Assembly: GCF_010686765.1 (NCBI RefSeq)
Contig: NZ_JAAGWF010000020.1
Span: forward strand, 1-64,000
Direction: 5' to 3'
DNA length: 64,000 bases
Origin: Geodermatophilus sabuli
Lineage (GTDB): Bacteria; Actinomycetota; Actinomycetes; Mycobacteriales; Geodermatophilaceae
Shown here in pieces: positions 41,826-50,585 of this stretch (the first letter of the stretch is position 1; every line of letters begins with the position of its first letter). The translations under genes were made by a program, and so were the position numbers. A model generated the notes under the pieces. That model had not been told where the DNA came from, did not search any database, and was given only the letters and a program-made list of their open reading frames with translations.

Positions 41826-41831
41826 TACGGT
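41826..41831 (+). promoter_or_regulatory. -10 box TACGGT
   Basis: 6 nt before GTG 41838; leaderless arrangement. Confidence 0.5.
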
Positions 41832-41837
41832 GGGCCG

Positions 41838-43346
41838 GTGAGCGAGCCGAGCACTCCCTCGCGTCGCTCCCGGGCGCTGCGGCGGGCCGGCCGTTGGACC
41901 GTCCGCGTGGTCATCGCGCTGGTCGGGGCCTTCCTCGGCATCCTGGTGCTCGGCCGGGTCGCGGCGCCGATCGGCCCGTTCGACGCGACGGTGGCGTTCC
42001 GGCCGTTCGGCGGCGGAGCGGACCTCGACATCCCACCGCTCGGCGCGCTCGAGGTCGACGCGTACGACGGTCCACTGCGCCTGGAGATCCAGCTCAGCCG
42101 GGTCGACGAGATCCGCGCCCAGGCACTCGCCGCCGACCCCAGCCGGCTCGACGGAGTCGTCGACCGGGTCAGCGCCGACCTGCGTGACGCGGTCGAGCGG
42201 GTCGCGTTGCTCACCGCCCTCGCGGCGGTCGGTGGCGCGACGCTGACCTCGCTGCTCGTCCTCCGGCGCCGCCGCGAGACGGTCATCGCCCTGGGCCTGT
42301 CCACCGCGCTGGTCGCGGGCACCGGCGGGCTCGCCGCGGCGACCTGGCGGCCCGAGGCGCTGTCGCAGCCGACGTACACCGGGCTGCTGGTGAACGCGAA
42401 CAGCCTCATCGGGAGCGCCCAGGACATCGTCGCGCGCTTCGACGCCTATCGCGCCTCCCTCGAGGACCTCGTCGCCAACGTCAGCACGCTGTACTCGACG
42501 CTGTCCACGCTGCCACCTCCCGGTGGGCGGGCCGACTCGGTCGCGCTGCTGCACGTCTCCGACCTGCACCTCAACCCCGCCGGGTTCGACCTGGTCCGGC
42601 AGGTCGCCGCGCAGTTCGAGGTGGACGGCGTCCTCGACACCGGCGACATCACCGACTGGGGCAGCGAACCGGAGAACCGGCTGATCTCGTCGATCGGGAC
42701 CCTCGACGTCCCCTACGTCTTCATCCGCGGCAACCACGACTCCGCCGTCACCGCCGGCCTGGTCGCGTCCCAGCCGAACGCGACCGTCCTCGACGACTCC
42801 GCGGTGACGGTGGCCGGCATCGAGGTCGTCGGGACGCCGGACCCCCGCTTCACCCCCGACCAGGGCGCGACCGGCGACGTCGAGTCGCTCGAGGAGACCG
42901 GCGAGGGGCTGGCCGAGTTCGTCGACGACCTGCCCGACCCCCCGTCGATCGCACTGGTGCACGACCCGAAGCAGGCCGTGCCGCTGGACGGCGTCGTCCC
43001 CGTCGTGCTGGCCGGGCACACCCACGAGCGGGAGGTCACCGAGCTCGACGACGGGACCCTCCTCATGGTGCAGGGCTCGACCGGTGGCGCCGGGCTGCGC
43101 GGCCTGCAGGGCGAGTACCCCGAGCCGCTGACCTGCACCGTGCTCTACCTGGACCCGGACACCGGCGCGCTCACCGCCTACGACCAGATCACCCTCGGCG
43201 GCCTGGGCGAGACCGAGGTGACGATCGGGCGCGTGGTGATCGAGCCGCCGTCCGACGGGGACGGCGGCACGGAGGACGGCGACCAGCCGCCGGCGGGGAC
43301 CGAGGACGGCGACGACACCGGCACCCCTGCCTCCCCGACCGGCTGA
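41838..43346 (+). CDS. Membrane-anchored metallophosphoesterase
   Basis: 502 residues. One helix lies at about 22-45, then an extracytoplasmic region, then a second pair of helices near 125-175. The calcineurin-like domain follows: SDLHLN, DTGDITDWG, GNHDS and GHTHE, which supply the di-metal ligands. The C-terminal 35 residues are Asp/Gly/Thr-rich and disordered. The active domain most likely faces outside, with phosphoester substrates of unknown nature. A leaderless GTG start at 41838 is supported by TACGGT. Confidence 0.87.
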   Translation: MSEPSTPSRRSRALRRAGRWTVRVVIALVGAFLGILVLGRVAAPIGPFDATVAFRPFGGGADLDIPPLGALEVDAYDGPLRLEIQLSRVDEIRAQALAADPSRLDGVVDRVSADLRDAVERVALLTALAAVGGATLTSLLVLRRRRETVIALGLSTALVAGTGGLAAATWRPEALSQPTYTGLLVNANSLIGSAQDIVARFDAYRASLEDLVANVSTLYSTLSTLPPPGGRADSVALLHVSDLHLNPAGFDLVRQVAAQFEVDGVLDTGDITDWGSEPENRLISSIGTLDVPYVFIRGNHDSAVTAGLVASQPNATVLDDSAVTVAGIEVVGTPDPRFTPDQGATGDVESLEETGEGLAEFVDDLPDPPSIALVHDPKQAVPLDGVVPVVLAGHTHEREVTELDDGTLLMVQGSTGGAGLRGLQGEYPEPLTCTVLYLDPDTGALTAYDQITLGGLGETEVTIGRVVIEPPSDGDGGTEDGDQPPAGTEDGDDTGTPASPTG

Positions 43347-43357
43347 GACCCCCGCTC

Positions 43358-43363
43358 TAGGCT
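43358..43363 (+). promoter_or_regulatory. -10 box TAGGCT
   Basis: 6 nt before ATG 43370; leaderless arrangement. Confidence 0.5.
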
Positions 43364-43369
43364 CCTGGC

Positions 43370-43702
43370 ATGCCCTCGACGACTCGTGCCGCCCGCCTGG
43401 CCGCCGGTGCCCTCGCCGGCGGACTGGCCCTGCTGCCGCTGAGCGCCTGCTCCTTCACCTCGAACAACTTCTCGTGCAGCGGGACGTCGTGCACCGTGTC
43501 GCTGTCCGGCGAGGGCTCCGAGGTCGAGATCCTCGGCACGACCGTGACCCTCGGTGGCGTCCAGGACGGCCGCGCCTCCATCAGCGTGGGCGGGGCGAGC
43601 GTCTCCTGCGCCCAGGGGGAGACGGTCACGGCCGGCCCGCTGTCCCTGGAGTGCACCACGGTGGCAGACGACTCGGTGGAGCTCAGCGCCTCCCTCGGCT
43701 GA
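43370..43702 (+). CDS. Small hypothetical lipoprotein
   Basis: 110 residues. Signal with lipobox PLSAC (Cys27). The mature part is short, Ser/Thr/Gly-rich and beta-like, with four Cys (FSCSG, TSCTV, VSCAQ, LECTT) that probably form two disulfides. Leaderless start. Convergent with the next lipoprotein gene, 9 nt between stops. No family recognised. Confidence 0.78.
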   Translation: MPSTTRAARLAAGALAGGLALLPLSACSFTSNNFSCSGTSCTVSLSGEGSEVEILGTTVTLGGVQDGRASISVGGASVSCAQGETVTAGPLSLECTTVADDSVELSASLG

Positions 43703-43711
43703 GACCGGGCG

Positions 43712-44359
43712 TCACCCGGCGTCGGCGACCTCGAGCACGATGCGGGTGGGGTCCTCGAGCGCGTAGACCCGGAAGGGCGCCTTCGCCGACGTCCCGACGA
43801 AGGCCACCGACGTGCCCTCGAAGGTGGCGTCCCACACGACCTCGGTGACCACCTGCGTGCCGTTGCCGGGGAGCGGGTCGGGGCCGGCCCACTCCTCCAC
43901 GCCGCTGTCGAAGGGGTAGGCCGTCCCGGTGAGGGTCACCTGGAGGACGGCCTCGCCGTCGACCGCCACCGGCGCCCCGCTGCCCTGGGAGCTGGCCTCG
44001 TCGACGTAGCGGACGTCCCAGCCGGGGGTCCCCGTGCCCCCCACCTCGAAGACGACCCGGTCGTAGGACTCCTGTCGCCCCGTACGGATCTCGGTGACGG
44101 TCACCTGCGAGTCGGCGGAGGCCGACTGGGTGTCGGGCTCCGCGTTCGCGGTGAACGGGGGCGCGTCGGGACCCTCGTCCTCTCCGCCCGGCGCGCTGCT
44201 GGCGGCCGGCTCCGACGTCTCGGAACCCGCCGCGGCGGTCGAGGTGGCACTGCTGGAGGACGACGCGGTGTCGGCGTCGTCGTCGCCACACCCGGCGAGC
44301 AGCGTCACGGCGAACAGGAGCGACGGCGCCACGAGGGCGGCGGAACGGCGGCGGGTCAC
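43712..44359 (-). CDS. Lipoprotein with AMIN-like domain
   Basis: 215 residues. Signal with lipobox LLAGC (Cys24), then a low-complexity Ser/Thr/Asp linker of about 65 residues. The C-terminal domain (VTVTEIRTGRQESYDRVVFE to DPTRIVLEVADAG) fits the AMIN-like beta domain, which in relatives binds cell-wall polymers. GTG 44359 is the first start before the signal peptide; its ribosome site is weak. It lies 71 nt downstream of the DUF222/HNH gene on the same strand. Confidence 0.8.
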   Translation of the reverse strand: MTRRRSAALVAPSLLFAVTLLAGCGDDDADTASSSSSATSTAAAGSETSEPAASSAPGGEDEGPDAPPFTANAEPDTQSASADSQVTVTEIRTGRQESYDRVVFEVGGTGTPGWDVRYVDEASSQGSGAPVAVDGEAVLQVTLTGTAYPFDSGVEEWAGPDPLPGNGTQVVTEVVWDATFEGTSVAFVGTSAKAPFRVYALEDPTRIVLEVADAG

Positions 44360-44430
44360 CGCCCGAGGGTGCCAGTGGTCAGGGCGTCCAGCCGCGAGGC
44401 CGACGGACGTGTCGCCGAGGATCGCGTCAC

Positions 44431-46224
44431 TCAGAACGGTGGCAGGTCGTCGGCCGGTTCGGGTGCCGGTGGTGGCGGTCCCGGGGGCGCGGTCAGGACC
44501 CGGGCGCCGCTGACCGGCAGCCGGGATCGGGTCAGATCGGCTGGGCGGTGGTCCGGGTGCCGGTCGGCTGGGCGTCGGTCGGCTGGGTCCCGGTCGCTGG
44601 GCGAGTGGCCGGGTGGTCGGGTGGTGCGGGTGACGCCGCTGGGGGTGGTCACGGTCAGCACCCCGTCGGGGGTCATCGCATAGCGCCAGCCGGGGGCGTG
44701 GGTCTTGAGCCGGTGGTGGCGGCGGCACAGGCAGCAGAGGTTCTGGCAGGCGGTCGGCCCGCCGCAGGCGTAGGACTGCACGTGGTCGAGGTCGGCCCAG
44801 CCGGCCCGGTTGGAGCAGCCGGGATGCCGGCAGGTCCGGTCCCGGGTCTGCACCCACCGCCGCTGCGCAGGCGTCGGCTCGTACCGGTCGATCGGCGGCG
44901 GCCGGTCCAACACCGGACAGCCGCAGGTGTCTGGTGCCGGGTGGTCGTCGGACGCCGCATGCGCTGTGTCGGGTTGTCGTCGGCGGCGGCGTCTCCGGCC
45001 GATGGGCTGGTCGTGGATGGGGCAGCCGCGGCGGGCGATGCTCTCCAGTTCCCGCCGGGACGCGGTCGCCCACAGGGTGCCGTCCGGGTCGGTGATCGCC
45101 ACCGTCAGACTGCCCCCGGTCGGGGCCTGCAGCCCGCCGGGACAGACCGCATCCAGCTGGATCAGCAGCTCCCGGACGTGGCCGGCGGTGATCGGCTCCC
45201 CACCCACCACCGCGGTCGGTGCGGGCACCGACCCCGGCCGCACCAGCACCGCACCCGCACTAGCGGTGTCGGGCCCGGGTGGGCTGAGCAGGTCCAGCGG
45301 CGCAGCACCCGCAGGGGTCCTGGTGGGGCGGAGCGCGTCCAGGGGTGCGGTGATCGTCAGCTGCGCGGTCACGGGGTCGCGGGTGTCGTTCCACGGGCGC
45401 AGGGTCAGGTCGGCCAGTGCACCGACCCGCAGCACCCCCAGGGGGCGGTCGTCACCGGCGGCCTTTCCCGCCCGCGCATGACCGGTGAGGGTGTCCCGCA
45501 CCGCCAGAGCGAGCGGCTGCGGCATCCGCGCGACCAGCTCGGCCATCCCGTCCCCGGCCGGGCGGACGGTCACGTCCGCGGCCGCCTCCGCGTCCCGCCG
45601 GCGCACCTCCGCCGCCGCGGCGTCCCGGGCGGTCAGCTCCCGCCGCACCACCGCGATCAGCTGCCGGACCGACAGCTCCATCGCCGTCGGCAACACCGCG
45701 GCCTCCACCTCCGCGAGCACCAGCGGATCAGTGGACCGCGCCTTCCACCCCAGCTCGTGCGCCATCGCCCGCGCCCGCGGCCAGTCCAGCCGCCCATCGG
45801 CCAACGCCGCCCACGTCCCGGGCAACTTCCCGACCAGCGTCACCGCCTGATCGGTCAACGCGGTCGCCGCGCCCCGGGAGCAGTTCAGCACCTGCGCCAA
45901 CTCATCGGCGAAGAACTCCGACACACCCTCCGGCGCCCCCGGCCCCACCACGTCGGCCGCGGCCCCACCGGGAGAACCGGCCGGAACGTCGAACACCGCC
46001 GGCCGGTCCCCGGCCAACGACGCCACCAGATCCACCCGGTACGCCGCGATCATCGCCTCCAACCGGGCCAGGCGCCCCAACTCCAGCGCCTTCTCCGCCG
46101 GCGTCCGCGACGACACCGGCAGCACCTCCGACAGGCGCGCCGGACGCTCCCACTCCGCCAACTGCGAGGGCACCACGAGATCAGCGACCGTCAACCCGAC
46201 GCCGAACCCGCCACCGATGAACAC
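44431..46224 (-). CDS. DUF222 / HNH endonuclease-domain protein (13E12 repeat family)
   Basis: 597 residues. The N-terminal DUF222 domain (about 30-370) is helical. The C-terminal HNH domain has CRHPGCSNRAGWADLDHVQ, then GPTACQNLCCLCRRHHRLKT, with Cys pairs for a structural zinc and D-H as the catalytic core. Two more Cys motifs precede it (RRGCPIH, TCGCPVLD). The tail repeats RPADRHPDHRPADL-type words. The GTG start is 6 nt after minus-strand TAGGTT (leaderless). This family is multi-copy in actinobacteria and of unknown role. It sits next to a tRNA cluster but has no transposase or terminal repeats. Confidence 0.88.
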   Translation of the reverse strand: MFIGGGFGVGLTVADLVVPSQLAEWERPARLSEVLPVSSRTPAEKALELGRLARLEAMIAAYRVDLVASLAGDRPAVFDVPAGSPGGAAADVVGPGAPEGVSEFFADELAQVLNCSRGAATALTDQAVTLVGKLPGTWAALADGRLDWPRARAMAHELGWKARSTDPLVLAEVEAAVLPTAMELSVRQLIAVVRRELTARDAAAAEVRRRDAEAAADVTVRPAGDGMAELVARMPQPLALAVRDTLTGHARAGKAAGDDRPLGVLRVGALADLTLRPWNDTRDPVTAQLTITAPLDALRPTRTPAGAAPLDLLSPPGPDTASAGAVLVRPGSVPAPTAVVGGEPITAGHVRELLIQLDAVCPGGLQAPTGGSLTVAITDPDGTLWATASRRELESIARRGCPIHDQPIGRRRRRRRQPDTAHAASDDHPAPDTCGCPVLDRPPPIDRYEPTPAQRRWVQTRDRTCRHPGCSNRAGWADLDHVQSYACGGPTACQNLCCLCRRHHRLKTHAPGWRYAMTPDGVLTVTTPSGVTRTTRPPGHSPSDRDPADRRPADRHPDHRPADLTRSRLPVSGARVLTAPPGPPPPAPEPADDLPPF

Positions 46225-46230
46225 ACCCCG

Positions 46231-46236
46231 AACCTA
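46231..46236 (-). promoter_or_regulatory. -10 box TAGGTT
   Basis: 6 nt before GTG 46224 on the minus strand; leaderless arrangement. Confidence 0.5.
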
Positions 46237-46375
46237 GACACCGGGTACGACAGTTCCAGGCCGCTGAGCAGGGAGAACGGAGACGAGCGCTCCGACGTGG
46301 CCGACCAGGGGAACACCCCGCGTCGGGACCCCCGTCCGGGCCATGTATGGTTCTCGCTGCCCCCGGCGAACACGA

Positions 46376-46448
46376 GCCCCCATCGTCTAGCGGTCCAGGA
46401 CGCCGCCCTTTCAAGGCGGTAGCACGGGTTCGAACCCCGTTGGGGGCA
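46376..46448 (+). tRNA. tRNA-Glu (TTC anticodon)
   Basis: 73 nt. Acceptor GCCCCCA/TGGGGGC, anticodon loop CTTTCAA (TTC), T arm ACGGG-TTCGAAC-CCCGT, discriminator A, no encoded CCA. TATGGT at 46346-46351 is a plausible -10 for the three-tRNA cluster. Confidence 0.97.
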
Positions 46449-46461
46449 CGCAGCACAGCAA

Positions 46462-46535
46462 GGCCCTGTAGCGCAGTTGGTTAGCGCGCCGCCCTGTCAC
46501 GGCGGAGGTCGCGGGTTCGAGTCCCGTCAGGGTCG
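46462..46535 (+). tRNA. tRNA-Asp (GTC anticodon)
   Basis: 74 nt. Acceptor GGCCCTG/CAGGGTC (one G-U), anticodon loop CTGTCAC (GTC), discriminator G as expected for tRNA-Asp, no encoded CCA. 13 nt after tRNA-Glu. Confidence 0.97.
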
Positions 46536-46558
46536 CTCTCCGGTGGAGACACCGGGAG

Positions 46559-46632
46559 GGGCAGGTAGCTCAGTCGGTACGAGCGCTCGCCTGAAAAGCG
46601 AGAGGTCGGCGGTTCGACCCCGCCCCTGCCCA
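46559..46632 (+). tRNA. tRNA-Phe (GAA anticodon)
   Basis: 74 nt. Acceptor GGGCAGG/CCTGCCC, anticodon loop CTGAAAA (GAA), T arm GGCGG-TTCGACC-CCGCC, discriminator A, no encoded CCA. Last of the Glu-Asp-Phe cluster. Confidence 0.96.
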
Positions 46633-46646
46633 CACACACTGCCCCA

Positions 46647-46664
46647 CCGTCGCCGAGGCGACGG
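46647..46664 (+). terminator. Hairpin after the tRNA cluster
   Basis: CCGTCGCC (46647-46654) and GGCGACGG (46657-46664), perfect 8-bp arms, 14 nt after tRNA-Phe. Confidence 0.5.
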
Positions 46665-46686
46665 GTCCGCCGCGACTCCCTGACAG

Positions 46687-47688
46687 TCAGTCCCGCCGGC
46701 GGTCGCCCATCACCTGCGCGTACACCTGCTCGTGCACGGCCTGGACGGCGGCGCGCTGCTGGTCCCGCCAGGCCCGGTCAGCCGGCCGGGGGGCAGGGCG
46801 CGCGAGAGCCGCCGTGACCGCGGCGTCGAGGGAGACGGGGTCGAAGCCGTCGTCCTCGTCGTTGCCGTAGGTCACCACGTCGGACCACTGGTCGGCGAAC
46901 CACCCGCAACTGGGCGCGACCACGCGGGTCCCGACGTCGCGGCAGATCTCCAGGTCCCGCGAGTGGGTGCCGCACCGCTCCGCCAGGACGGCGACGTGGA
47001 GTTCCTGCAACTGCGCCACCCAGCCGTCGTCGTCCCGCGCGACGTACTCCAGCGTGTCGCCGGCGGAGGGCACCGGCGGGGGGACCACGCCGTCGTCGAG
47101 GTACACCCGCAGCCGTCCCCCGCCGTTGACCGCGCCCGACAGTGCCGCCCGCACCAGCCCCGAGGGATCCGGCACTGCCGGCCCGCGTGCCCCCAGCCGC
47201 AGCCCGACCAGCCCGCGTTCGGCGCCCAGGTCGGGCACCGGCGTGACGACCGACGGGTGCGCCACCACGATCGCCGTTCGCCCGAACCGCTCGGCGATCT
47301 CGTCGGCGGCGCCCGGGGTCAGCGTCAGCACCACCTCCGCCGTGGCCAGGAGCGCACCGAGATGGGCGTCGTGCCGCTGCGGGGAGGGGTTCTCCGGATC
47401 GCGCAGCTGGTGGACCGTCGTCACGATGGGGACGCCGGTCCGCCGCGCCGTCTCCGTCCAGCTGACCACCTCGTCCTCGGGCAGGTGGCCGTAGCCGGTG
47501 TGCAGGTGCACCACGTCGACGTCGGCGGCGTGCACGGCGAGGTAGCCGGGGTCGAGCCACGGGCTGGGGCCGCCGACCGGCCCCACCCGGACCACTCCCG
47601 CGGGCAGGACGGCGTCGACGTAGGGATCGTGGTGCGGCACCGTCGCCACCCGGGGACGCAGGTCTCCCGGATGCTCTGCGGTGCTCAC
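46687..47688 (-). CDS. Glycosyltransferase-like protein (GT4-type N-terminal domain)
   Basis: 333 residues. The N-terminal part has the GT4 feel: DVDVVHLHTGYGHLPEDEVV, then VPIVTTVHQLRDPENP and TAEVVLTLTPGAADEIAERFG. The C-terminal nucleotide-sugar domain looks reduced: the usual E-x7-E is not obvious, and the DFDxVSLDAAVTAALARP segment replaces it. GTG 47688 has GGAG 9 nt upstream. Convergent with the tRNA cluster. It may make or modify a glycolipid or small glycoside. Sugar and acceptor unknown. Confidence 0.75.
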   Translation of the reverse strand: MSTAEHPGDLRPRVATVPHHDPYVDAVLPAGVVRVGPVGGPSPWLDPGYLAVHAADVDVVHLHTGYGHLPEDEVVSWTETARRTGVPIVTTVHQLRDPENPSPQRHDAHLGALLATAEVVLTLTPGAADEIAERFGRTAIVVAHPSVVTPVPDLGAERGLVGLRLGARGPAVPDPSGLVRAALSGAVNGGGRLRVYLDDGVVPPPVPSAGDTLEYVARDDDGWVAQLQELHVAVLAERCGTHSRDLEICRDVGTRVVAPSCGWFADQWSDVVTYGNDEDDGFDPVSLDAAVTAALARPAPRPADRAWRDQQRAAVQAVHEQVYAQVMGDRRRD

Positions 47689-47841
47689 GCGGACGTACTC
47701 CTCCTGCGGCCGCGCACTGCACCGGCAGGGGCGGATCTCCATCGACGGTGACGGGTCGTCCCGTTCTCGTTACCCATCATGCCGATGGCGAACCAGGAGG
47801 ATCACCCTGAGTACAGGGGATCCCTCGGAGGAGTCAGCTGC

Positions 47842-49533
47842 TCAGCCCGGCGCACTCACCAGCGACGCGAGGTGCGCGTGCACCAGCGTGATGGCGAGCG
47901 CGCCCTCACCCACGGCCGAGGCCACCCGCTTCACGGAGGTCGACCGCACGTCGCCGGCCGCGAAGACGCCGGGCGTGCTCGTCTCCAGCAGCCCCGGAGG
48001 ACGGTCCAGCGACCAGGCCGGGTCGGTCTCCCCGGACATGAGCGCCGTCCCGGTCTGCAGGAAGCCCCACCGGTCGCGGGCCAGCGTGCCGGCCAGCCAG
48101 TCGGTGCGCGGCTCGCTGCCGATGAGCAGGAACAGCACCCCGGTCTCCTCCGTCTCCGCCCCTGAGTCGAGGTCGCGCAGGACGAACGACTCCAGGAAGT
48201 CGGTGCCACCGCCACCGACGACCTGCACCCGGGTGCGGATGTCGATGTTCGGCAGCGCCTCGAGCTCGCGGATGAGGTAGTCCGACATGGTCGCCGCCAG
48301 CCCCTGCTTGCGGACGAGGACGGTGACCTGGTCGGCGTAGCGGGACAGGTGGACAGCCGCCTGACCCGCCGAGTTCCCCCCACCCACCACGAAGACGTGC
48401 CGGCCGCGCATCGCCGGTGCCTCGCTGACCGCCGCGCCGTAGAAGACGCCGCGTCCGGCGAGTGCCTCGAGTTCCGGGACACCGATCCGCCGCCAGCTCG
48501 CGCCGAGCGCGAGGACGACGGTGCGCGCGCACACCGAGGTGCCGTCGCTGAGGTCGAGGTGGTGCAGCCCACCCTCCGAGCGCAGCGCCTGCGCATGGCG
48601 CATGAAGTGGAACGTGCTCCCGAAGGCCCACGCCTGCTGGTAGGAGCTGAAGGCCAGCCGGTTGCCGCTGATCCCGGTCGGGAAGCCGGGGTAGTTGCGG
48701 ATCATCGAGCTGGTGCCGGCCTGCCCGCCGACCGCCTCGGCCTCCAGCACGAGCGTGGACAGGCCCTCGGAGGCCGCGTACACGCTGGCGCCGAGTCCGG
48801 CCGGGCCCGCGCCGACCACGACGAGGTCGTACACCGCGGTCGGGTCGAGCGGCTCGAAGAGCCCGAAGGCCTCGGCGACCTCGAGGTCGCTCGGGTCCTG
48901 CAGCACCGTGTGCTCCGGGTGGAAGCGCAGCACGACCACGGGCAACGCCGGCGACTCGAGCCCCAACCCCTCCAGCAGCGCCTTCCCCCTCGGGGAGGCG
49001 GCCTCGTAGAAGCCGAGCGGGATGCGGTTCCGGTTCATCTGGTCGCGCAGGTGCTGCGCGCGCGGCGACCACCGCTCGCCGATCATCACCACCGCCTCGC
49101 GGCCGCCGCCCCGGCGGTTGGCGGACTCCTCGAGCACCTCGGTCACCGCTCGGTGGAACTCCTCGTCGGCCTCGCCCTCCGGGGCGTAGACCCACCGGTC
49201 GAGCTGGCCCAGGGTGAGCGCCTCGAAGATGGGACGCGCGGTCTCCCACGCCCCCCACCGGACGAGCGCGACGGCGAGGGCGCCCGGGTGCCCGGCGTGC
49301 AGCGCCCGCAGCACCGTCAGCCCGTCCGGGTCCTCGGGACCGAGCCCACCCAGGAAGGCGGCCACCGGGGGGTCTCCCCAGGCGGCCAGGGCTGCCGGCA
49401 CCTCGCCGGCCTCGATGCAGGCGACCACCACGTAGTCGGCCCCGTAGCGCCGCTTGAGCTCCCGGACCGTGGCCAGCCGGGGGGCCTCGTCCCGGCACAC
49501 GACCACCACGGCCCCGTGGTAGTCCTCACCCAT
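47842..49533 (-). CDS. Thioredoxin-reductase-like FAD protein lacking the redox CxxC, with N-terminal receiver-like domain
   Basis: 563 residues. The first 110 residues resemble a response-regulator fold (VVVVCRDEAPRLATVRELKR, 'VVACIEAGEVP', 'LTVLRALHAGHPGALAVAL') without clear phospho-acceptor residues. A short thioredoxin-like segment follows (about 150-225), then a TrxB-like module: GAGPAGLGASVYAASEG, the second nucleotide site VVGGGNSAGQAAVHLS and the late GVFAAGDVRSTS. The CATC of thioredoxin reductase is replaced by GVFYGAAVSEAPAM, so it cannot reduce thioredoxin in the usual way. ATG 49533 overlaps the previous stop by 8 nt. Likely a flavin oxidoreductase with a sensor domain. Confidence 0.82.
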   Translation of the reverse strand: MGEDYHGAVVVVCRDEAPRLATVRELKRRYGADYVVVACIEAGEVPAALAAWGDPPVAAFLGGLGPEDPDGLTVLRALHAGHPGALAVALVRWGAWETARPIFEALTLGQLDRWVYAPEGEADEEFHRAVTEVLEESANRRGGGREAVVMIGERWSPRAQHLRDQMNRNRIPLGFYEAASPRGKALLEGLGLESPALPVVVLRFHPEHTVLQDPSDLEVAEAFGLFEPLDPTAVYDLVVVGAGPAGLGASVYAASEGLSTLVLEAEAVGGQAGTSSMIRNYPGFPTGISGNRLAFSSYQQAWAFGSTFHFMRHAQALRSEGGLHHLDLSDGTSVCARTVVLALGASWRRIGVPELEALAGRGVFYGAAVSEAPAMRGRHVFVVGGGNSAGQAAVHLSRYADQVTVLVRKQGLAATMSDYLIRELEALPNIDIRTRVQVVGGGGTDFLESFVLRDLDSGAETEETGVLFLLIGSEPRTDWLAGTLARDRWGFLQTGTALMSGETDPAWSLDRPPGLLETSTPGVFAAGDVRSTSVKRVASAVGEGALAITLVHAHLASLVSAPG

Positions 49534-50413
49534 GCCGGCGCCGCCCCTCCGGCGTGGGCGCCAGCCGCCAGCCCGCGGCGCCGGTGCCGACCACCGCCAC
49601 CACGGCCACCGCGAACACCCAGGCCGCCGGCTCACCCCACTCGACGGTGCCGGCGAAGCGGGCCACCGCCACCGCGACCAGCACCCCGAAGACGGTGTAG
49701 GCGATCGCCGCCGTCCGCAGCCGCTCCAGGTCGCCGGCGATCGCGGCGAGGGCCGTCGCGACGCCGAAGGCGACCAGCCAGGCGGCCACCACGCGGGCGG
49801 TCAACGGCGTGAGCGGCCACGGCCACAACGTCGTCGCCGTCGAGGGAGCCGCGAACAGCGCCGCACCGACCGCGGTCAGGAGCACCGACTCGGCGCCGAG
49901 CAGGCCGCGCAGCACCGCGGGTACGGGGGCGCGGGCCGGCGGGTCGGTGCCCGGTGCGCGCTCCTGCGGGAGCAGCAGCGCCAGCATGGCCAGCGGGACG
50001 ACGACGTAGACCGCGAGCCAGAACCAGGCCGCGGCCCGCGCGATCGCCGGCCCGGCGGCGAACTCCGCGGAGAAGTGGAACCGGTCCAGGTGCAGCAGCG
50101 TCGCGGCCAGGGTGAGCACGACGAAGACCAGGATCGTCAGCAGCGGCACACGGGTGCGCGCCCACACGGCGTCCCGCAGCGAGAGGGCCACCAGCACGCA
50201 GCCGGCCGCGTAGCCGGCACCGAGGAAGGCGGCGGTCAGCGGCGGCTGGATGGTCCAGGCGAAGGTCTCGTCGGTCTGCTCGGCCAGGACGAACAGGGCG
50301 ACCACTGCCATCGCGGTGAGCAGGCTGAACGCGGCGAGCAGCAGCCGCATCGCGGGGAGCAGTTCGCGGGCTCGCGCGGTGGGTTCCGGAGTGCGGGTGG
50401 TGGAGGCGTCCAC
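49526..50413 (-). CDS. Hypothetical integral membrane protein
   Basis: 295 residues with about eight hydrophobic helices (LLLAAFSLLTAMAVVALFVL first). No known transporter motif. GTG 50413 follows GGGAGG at 5 nt. Its stop overlaps the TrxR-like gene by 8 nt, so both are probably one operon. The membrane protein could act as redox partner or anchor, which is inference from the coupling only. Confidence 0.75.
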   Translation of the reverse strand: MDASTTRTPEPTARARELLPAMRLLLAAFSLLTAMAVVALFVLAEQTDETFAWTIQPPLTAAFLGAGYAAGCVLVALSLRDAVWARTRVPLLTILVFVVLTLAATLLHLDRFHFSAEFAAGPAIARAAAWFWLAVYVVVPLAMLALLLPQERAPGTDPPARAPVPAVLRGLLGAESVLLTAVGAALFAAPSTATTLWPWPLTPLTARVVAAWLVAFGVATALAAIAGDLERLRTAAIAYTVFGVLVAVAVARFAGTVEWGEPAAWVFAVAVVAVVGTGAAGWRLAPTPEGRRRHG

Positions 50414-50521
50414 AAGGACCTCCCGTGCGCCTCGGTTCCCCCGTGCACGGTGACGGACGGGGGAATCGAACCACCGGCCCCTCGCCCTGTCACTGCCTTT
50501 CCGCGGGCCCCGCGACGTCCT

Positions 50522-50527
50522 TAGACT
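50522..50527 (+). promoter_or_regulatory. -10 box TAGACT of the STAND gene
   Basis: 58 nt before GTG 50586; would give a leader of about 50 nt carrying the GGGGGAGG ribosome site. Confidence 0.4.
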
Positions 50528-50585
50528 CGCCGGGACGACGGTGCCGTCGCCGCGCCGCTGACGGCACCGGGCGGGGGAGGTGTCC

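Noticed and set aside
44431-46224. Treating the DUF222/HNH gene as an insertion sequence
   Set aside because: No terminal inverted repeats, target duplication or transposase domain are seen.
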